From: Pogonophryne albipinna
Taxonomy: Eukaryota; Chordata; Actinopteri; Perciformes; Artedidraconidae
Direction: 5' to 3'
Assembly: GCA_028583405.1 (NCBI GenBank)
Contig: CM053263.1
Coordinates: 1,941,215 to 2,005,214 of the forward strand
DNA length: 64,000 nt
Shown: one piece after another, positions 58,891-64,000 of the stretch
Position numbering within the stretch: position 1 is the stretch's first letter
How the letters are laid out: every line of letters begins with the position of its first letter
Notes under the pieces: generated by a model
What the model was told of the DNA's origin: nothing
Database searches by the model: none
What the model saw: the letters and a program-made list of their open reading frames with translations, nothing else
Translations under genes and position numbers: made by a program

Positions 58891-61795
58891 GAGGGCGGAG
58901 GAGAGGAGGAGCACATGAAAGGAGGATGGAAGAGGGATGAAAACAGGTTGATTTTTGCTGCGTCAGGCCCCCCCACCTCCCGCCTCCTGTTCTCTCACCA
59001 ATGTGGCTGTGTACACTTTATTTTCTTTCACACCTTCTCTCTGTTCACTTTTTTTATTTAGCGCTTTTCAAGGGACTTCAATTTAAATAGCTTCTGCCTG
59101 CAGCATTCAGCAGGCTTAAGGCAACTGCATATGTGAGTTTGTACTGTGTGCCTATATTCATGACTTCATACATTTATATAGATAAAAATGACATCATATT
59201 CGCATATTTTTCTGTTCAACTTTTTGTAAAAGAACTGTATACTTTCATGGCACAACAGAAACAAAACCCAAAGAGGCTGTCCTAACAAGATAAACGGCAG
59301 CATCAGTCATTTCAGCAAGTACTCCAAAATGAAAAATGTTTATGTTTTATGTGCCAAAGCCCTGTAGCAGCAGTAGGAATTATGACCAGAGTAAATAAGA
59401 ACGTCTGTGAGGTGGTAGAACATAAAAGTCTGGGTATTTATTTGGGGAGTCCTGACCCCAGTTTGAGAAACATCAAATGTATCTTCTCATGACAAAATTA
59501 GATTCATTACAACCCAACATCATACATTTAGTCAAGCCACAGTTTAGTGGGAAAAATAATCAATTTATATATTACATTTTTCATTTCACACCTCAATGAT
59601 GAAGACCTCTGTATTGTAACAATGATGGGATTCACTGTTACACTGTGCACCAGCTACATGCTTATAAATCATGCTAGACGGAAATAATCTTGCAAGATGC
59701 CATGATCGATAGAGCACAAATCATATCTCATCACATTAACTAACATCACCTCATCCATAATAACCTTGGGCTCTTTTGTCTCGCCCTGCCACCATCCGCT
59801 CAGACTCTCCCCTGTCACGAGTAGCATCATAATCAATGCTCCCTCACACCATCTGAGTGAGTGCCGCAGCACGGCGGGTCAGAGCCGCTCACCGAGGCCC
59901 ATCTATCACAGACCTGCGCGACACGGCCCTGTGACAAACTAATACTGAAGCAGTGGGCCTCGGGTCTTGTGTTCCCCGACATGGCAGGGAGGGGGTCAAA
60001 GGGCATAGCAATGTGACCGTGCTCTGGTGTTAATTGGCACGGCGGAGGTGTAGGTGGTGTGTGGGAGGTTAGAGATGGATGCAGGGAGGGGAGGGGAAGT
60101 TCATGGTGTAGGGAAGATGAAAGGTAGGGAGAGAAATGGGTCAATGTGTGGCTGGAATATGGATGATAGTACAGTTGGATATGTTTGACAGTTGTTGGGA
60201 GAACTGTCATATCAAGAAGATAGGAGAATACTTTAAAAGAGGGGTTTGACGGAAAACACTTATATTTTGCAGCCATAAAAGAATATATAGAAAGCTCACA
60301 CGTTGACACCCAGAACTGTTTAAGACACACTTCCCCAACAGAAATCTTGGCACATCCTGTAACTGCCTCTAAAACCACTGCAACTCTATCTTTAAAAGCA
60401 ATCACTGGCAGATCAAATCTATGTGATGGAGTGTAAAATGATATCACCTAACACAGACCTTACTGGCAGTATTACTGTATGCATTACCCTTAGAGTCACT
60501 AATAAAACACAAGTCCTGGTAGCAGTAGCTGTAAAACTCCATCAGAGACCATTCACTTTGCTGGGTAATTAGAATCATGGTGTTTTACTAAGCTGCAATA
60601 ACACTTAAGTTCAGGGCTAGCTATTAGTCTCCACGGGAGGCGGTAGGGTCGCGGGCGAAGTAATCGTGTCAGATATAATGCGGTCAGTTTATGGGCTTGA
60701 TAACACTAAAGAACAAGAAACCGGCAAACACTAAGAAACTTTTCACTTTTTATTACTAAAAAAATAGTTCAAATGCTTATTTTCAGTTAGACCACTGTGT
60801 TTGGGTTTGTCCAATACAATGAATATTAACATTGTATTGGACATATATCTACAATATTGGCTTCTGGTCATGACAATCATTTTTTAAATAATATTTGAGC
60901 TGTGAATGAATTCTTATCTGATGTGGATGAATTAAGTTTGTTTTGTTGACTCTTGGCCAGACCAGACAGGTTTTCATTGCAGGGAGCAAAAGAAAAGTGC
61001 AGGAGTTTGACTTGCGATTTCAAATCAGTTACTGGCACCTCACACTGCTGGAACTGAAAGACGGTGCGAAATACACTTGACAGCATGGCCACCCTGTCAC
61101 AACAAAATATATTGCACATTCTGAGCACAAGGATTTATTTCAGCGCAACTGGAAAACGGTTACAATAAGACCAAAAGGAGCTGTGGTATCATTAATCATT
61201 GAGAACAAGCTGGCTGTGGCTAAGATGCTCTGACTGAAGCAATTATGACCAATATGCTGTAAGAATTAGTCTATATTTGGACTGTTTTGTGCTCTTGGTA
61301 ATGTGATGTGACCGGTGACACTTGCTTCTGCTGTAGAACCTTTGAAACAATGTTTGTCAGCAAAGACAGCAGCGTGCAGATGCTGTTTCCAGGTGTCTGT
61401 TGGCATACAATTATGCCAGTGTAGCAAAGTGGCAGATCTTCCAAACAATGATTTAGTTACCTGTCAGTCCATGTTACTCATGATTATGAGTTTACATTTG
61501 TTTCCATCTGATTCGAGCATGAAACAGACAAACAAAATCACTTTCTAAAGAGGTAATTTAACCGGCATAGATTCCCGTTTTGCCAACCTTGTACAAATAC
61601 ACAGATCCAGGTATGTATATTTGGAAACGTCGGTAACTAGACTTGATCTTGACAAATGAATGACTTAAGCATGGAGCATCCTGGTAGTATGAAGACATGA
61701 AGCCACAGGCTGCAGACAGAATACACTCCCGGGGGAATCTCTTAGCACAGTGAGTAATGACACAACGACCTGATGGGTCAAAGGGCTGACCTGCC

Positions 61796-61857
61796 AAGGA
61801 CAGGGGCCGAGGGGCCAGGGCAGGGGCTGTGGGGCCAGGACAGGGACCAAAGGCCAA
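61796..61857 (+). repeat. G-rich minisatellite
   Basis: Variants of CAGGGGC, GAGGGGC and GGGGCCAGG repeat about six times. Several G3-4 runs could form a quadruplex on the plus strand. Confidence 0.75.
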
Positions 61858-62939
61858 GAGGTGTAGGTGGGGAGTGTGGGCGTTCCAATGTTTGTATGTG
61901 TTACCTAACTGCTGGCTGTTTAAGGGCACATTAAAATGAAGTGTCCTTGTGGAGTCTGAAGCTCATTGACTGTGAACAGGGGTCAACAGAGGGCCCGATC
62001 TGAACCAGCTGGCCCTAATGATGCTGAGACAGCGGTGTCATCCCACTCACACATTAACATCTCTTTTGCACTTCTCCCAAATGTGTGGATGTCTAACAAA
62101 AGTATGTATTTTAGGGAAAGACATAAAGAGTGCGTTTTAAAGTTATAATACGCTTATCAAAGAAATCAAGGATCATGCTTCCTTTAAAAAGTTATCAGGA
62201 GTGAAAAGCAAAGACTAACATGGGAGAGGCTGGAAAAGGAAAGATTGTCTAGTGAAAACGAATGGGACTATTGAGCACACAAAAGGTTGAAATCCTGGTA
62301 GAAACATGAAACATTACTTTCTTTTCTGCTCTCTGACACTTTAAGCCCCTCAGCCTTTGTTGGAGACACTACCCCAACCAATCCACTACCAGCTCCTTCG
62401 CTGAGGGACAGCAACAACATCTGCTGGCTCAGAGATTGATTAATTGGCTGATCGGGCGCCTGCGGTGTAAACTGATTGATTGATCATCTTGTGGTCAGAG
62501 CTGCCTTTATCTAGAGCCCTGGGGAGCAAACCTCTGGAGGTCCCCAGTCATCTGTCATGTCCAACACACTGGGGAAGACGGAGGAGAAATGAAGAGCTGT
62601 GGGTTCATTACTGAGACATGGGGGGCATGTATGGAGGAAGTCTCAGCCAAGATGGGAACAGGGGCCACGCAGAGAGAACAATGGGAACATGGGGACAAAA
62701 GGGATGAGGATGAAAGGGAGAAGATATTTGGTGCTTTTAGAAAAAAAGACAGACTGTAGGTGAAGGCAGAAGGAGAAAACAGTGTGGCCCAGCCAAGAAC
62801 AACAACAGAACATCTTGAAATGAAACAATAAGAAGAGCTTGACTGTCGTGGTAAAGTGCCTTCTACAAATTTGAAGGGTTTAGTAGTTGGGGGTAGCTGA
62901 AATTGAGACCGAAACCCCGGTGCGTCACCCCTCCTCCCC

Positions 62940-63110
62940 CTATCAGGTGCGTCTCCTTGACTGTCTCCTGATTGGCCCTTATTATCAGACCGAGCTCTAA
63001 TGACAACTGATTATTGAGCGGTCATTATGAGATGGAGCTTTCCAGCTAAACCTCCAGTCCTCATTACAAGACGAGGATCTCCCACTATCAGTGTTTTATG
63101 ATAGGAGGTA
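62940..63110. other. Candidate conserved non-coding stretch
   Basis: CCTGATTGGCCCTTATTATC, GAGCTCTAATGACAACTGAT and GAGCGGTCATTATGAGATGG have balanced composition and several homeodomain-like cores, with no open frame. Judged by eye only. Confidence 0.25.
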
Positions 63111-64000
63111 GAGCGCCCCCATTAACAGCTGGGCATGACCAACCTGAGATTGCAGTTTGAAAATGTAGTAATAAAGTCAAAGTAAAATGTCAGCAACAGT
63201 AGCTAGTTCCTCTTTATTAAGTCAGTTAAAGTTATTCTGCCTCAAGAGAGTTGGTGTGGTTTATTGAACAAATCCAGCAAATCATGATTATAGAAACCAA
63301 AAAAATCTATTCCTGAAAAATATAATACTACCAGAAAATAATATACAACAATTATTTGTTTTAAATCCAGAGAATGTGCAACATAGAAGGAAATGTAACT
63401 TCAGTTTACATTGACTACTTTAAAACTGATCTCTGCAGTTGGAGTAAAACTGTGGAATTGTTTACTAAATGATTCAAAGAGATCTATGTATGACATCTTT
63501 AGAGACATCTTATATAAAGAGAGAATAATTAGACAGTATGAAGATGTCAGGTAACCTGTTTCACTGACCGTAGATTGTTATGTTTGATTTTGTTTTTGGT
63601 TTCATGTTACTGTAAGTATTGGTTGTCAGCAGCTGTGATTGACAAACCATCCATTTTTTGGTAAGGGGTGGGTAGAATAAGACATTCTTCTCCCTGCCCC
63701 TTTCCATCATGGGCTACAACAACAAATCTTAATGTGTACAGTACATGTTTTGTTTTATAATAATTGTCATGAGTGGAATAAAACGATTTACAGAGTTGTT
63801 TCAACCTTAGTAGTTTTCGCTGCTTCTTCTTCACGATCCAGGGTCTTCTGGACATACAACCTCCACTCAATTATAATTCCTCACCACAAGCTTGTTTAAC
63901 AGCGTGCAGTCACAGTAATAGGATACAGGGAGAAGGTGGCAGACGAAAACAATTGTGAAGCATGCTGGTAAGCATCTTTCAGACACATAAACCGATGGCA

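Noticed and set aside
59833..60447. Minus-strand open frame of 204 codons.
   Set aside because: The translation is compositionally odd (Pro, Ser and His runs from low-complexity DNA) and shows no family motif; it is intronic.
63790..63835. Minus-strand candidate exon encoding KTLDREEEAAKTTK, resembling the LDRERAAA part of the CHCHD3 coil.
   Set aside because: The donor would be AAG/GTTGAA and the acceptor lacks a pyrimidine tract; the similarity is limited to a few charged residues.

Overview
The window looks like nuclear DNA of a teleost fish, probably a percomorph. The reasons are a fish-type MICOS gene with very large introns, a dense mix of fish LINE families (L2-, Rex1/CR1- and Nimb-like), fish MITEs with exact target duplications, a Crypton-type recombinase relic, and a great load of long (CA)n arrays. 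No bacterial or viral features were seen.

The only protein-coding host gene I can support is on the minus strand: the 3' half of chchd3 (mic19), a subunit of the mitochondrial MICOS cristae complex. Five coding exons are read from right to left: a 15-nt microexon (56014-56028), a coiled-coil exon (54840-54923), a short linker exon (43281-43351), the CHCH exon with the twin CX9C motif (30349-30484) and a seven-codon last exon (27224-27247). All have AG/GT junctions, the phases agree, and the four larger exons align without gaps to the C-terminus of vertebrate CHCHD3. The 5' exons (start codon, myristoylation site, first part of the coil) were not found and probably lie beyond position 64000. 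A 3' UTR ending near 26.8 kb is inferred from an AATAAA.

Layout: 1-26.6 kb is intergenic and repeat-rich. It holds a Harbinger-like MITE (2357-2966), a triple LINE nest (3.03-6.64 kb), a fold-back palindrome (6793-6881), a LINE with a 12-bp target duplication (9828-10793), a 3.58-kb element with 70-bp terminal inverted repeats (16852-20428), a Crypton-like recombinase relic (21609-22018), a TTAA-flanked MITE (23139-23775) and a microsatellite cluster (25.1-26.1 kb). From 27 to 64 kb lies chchd3 with introns of 3.1, 12.8, 11.5 and 1.1 kb. The 11.5-kb intron carries a 3.59-kb inverted-repeat element invaded by two LINEs (45651-49241). Fifteen CA/TG arrays cover about 2.6 kb. All six long arrays within the gene read (UG)n in the transcript.

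Most attention should go to the microexon, which carries sequence marks of regulated, possibly neural, splicing; to the strand bias of the UG arrays; and to the two large non-coding inverted-repeat elements.
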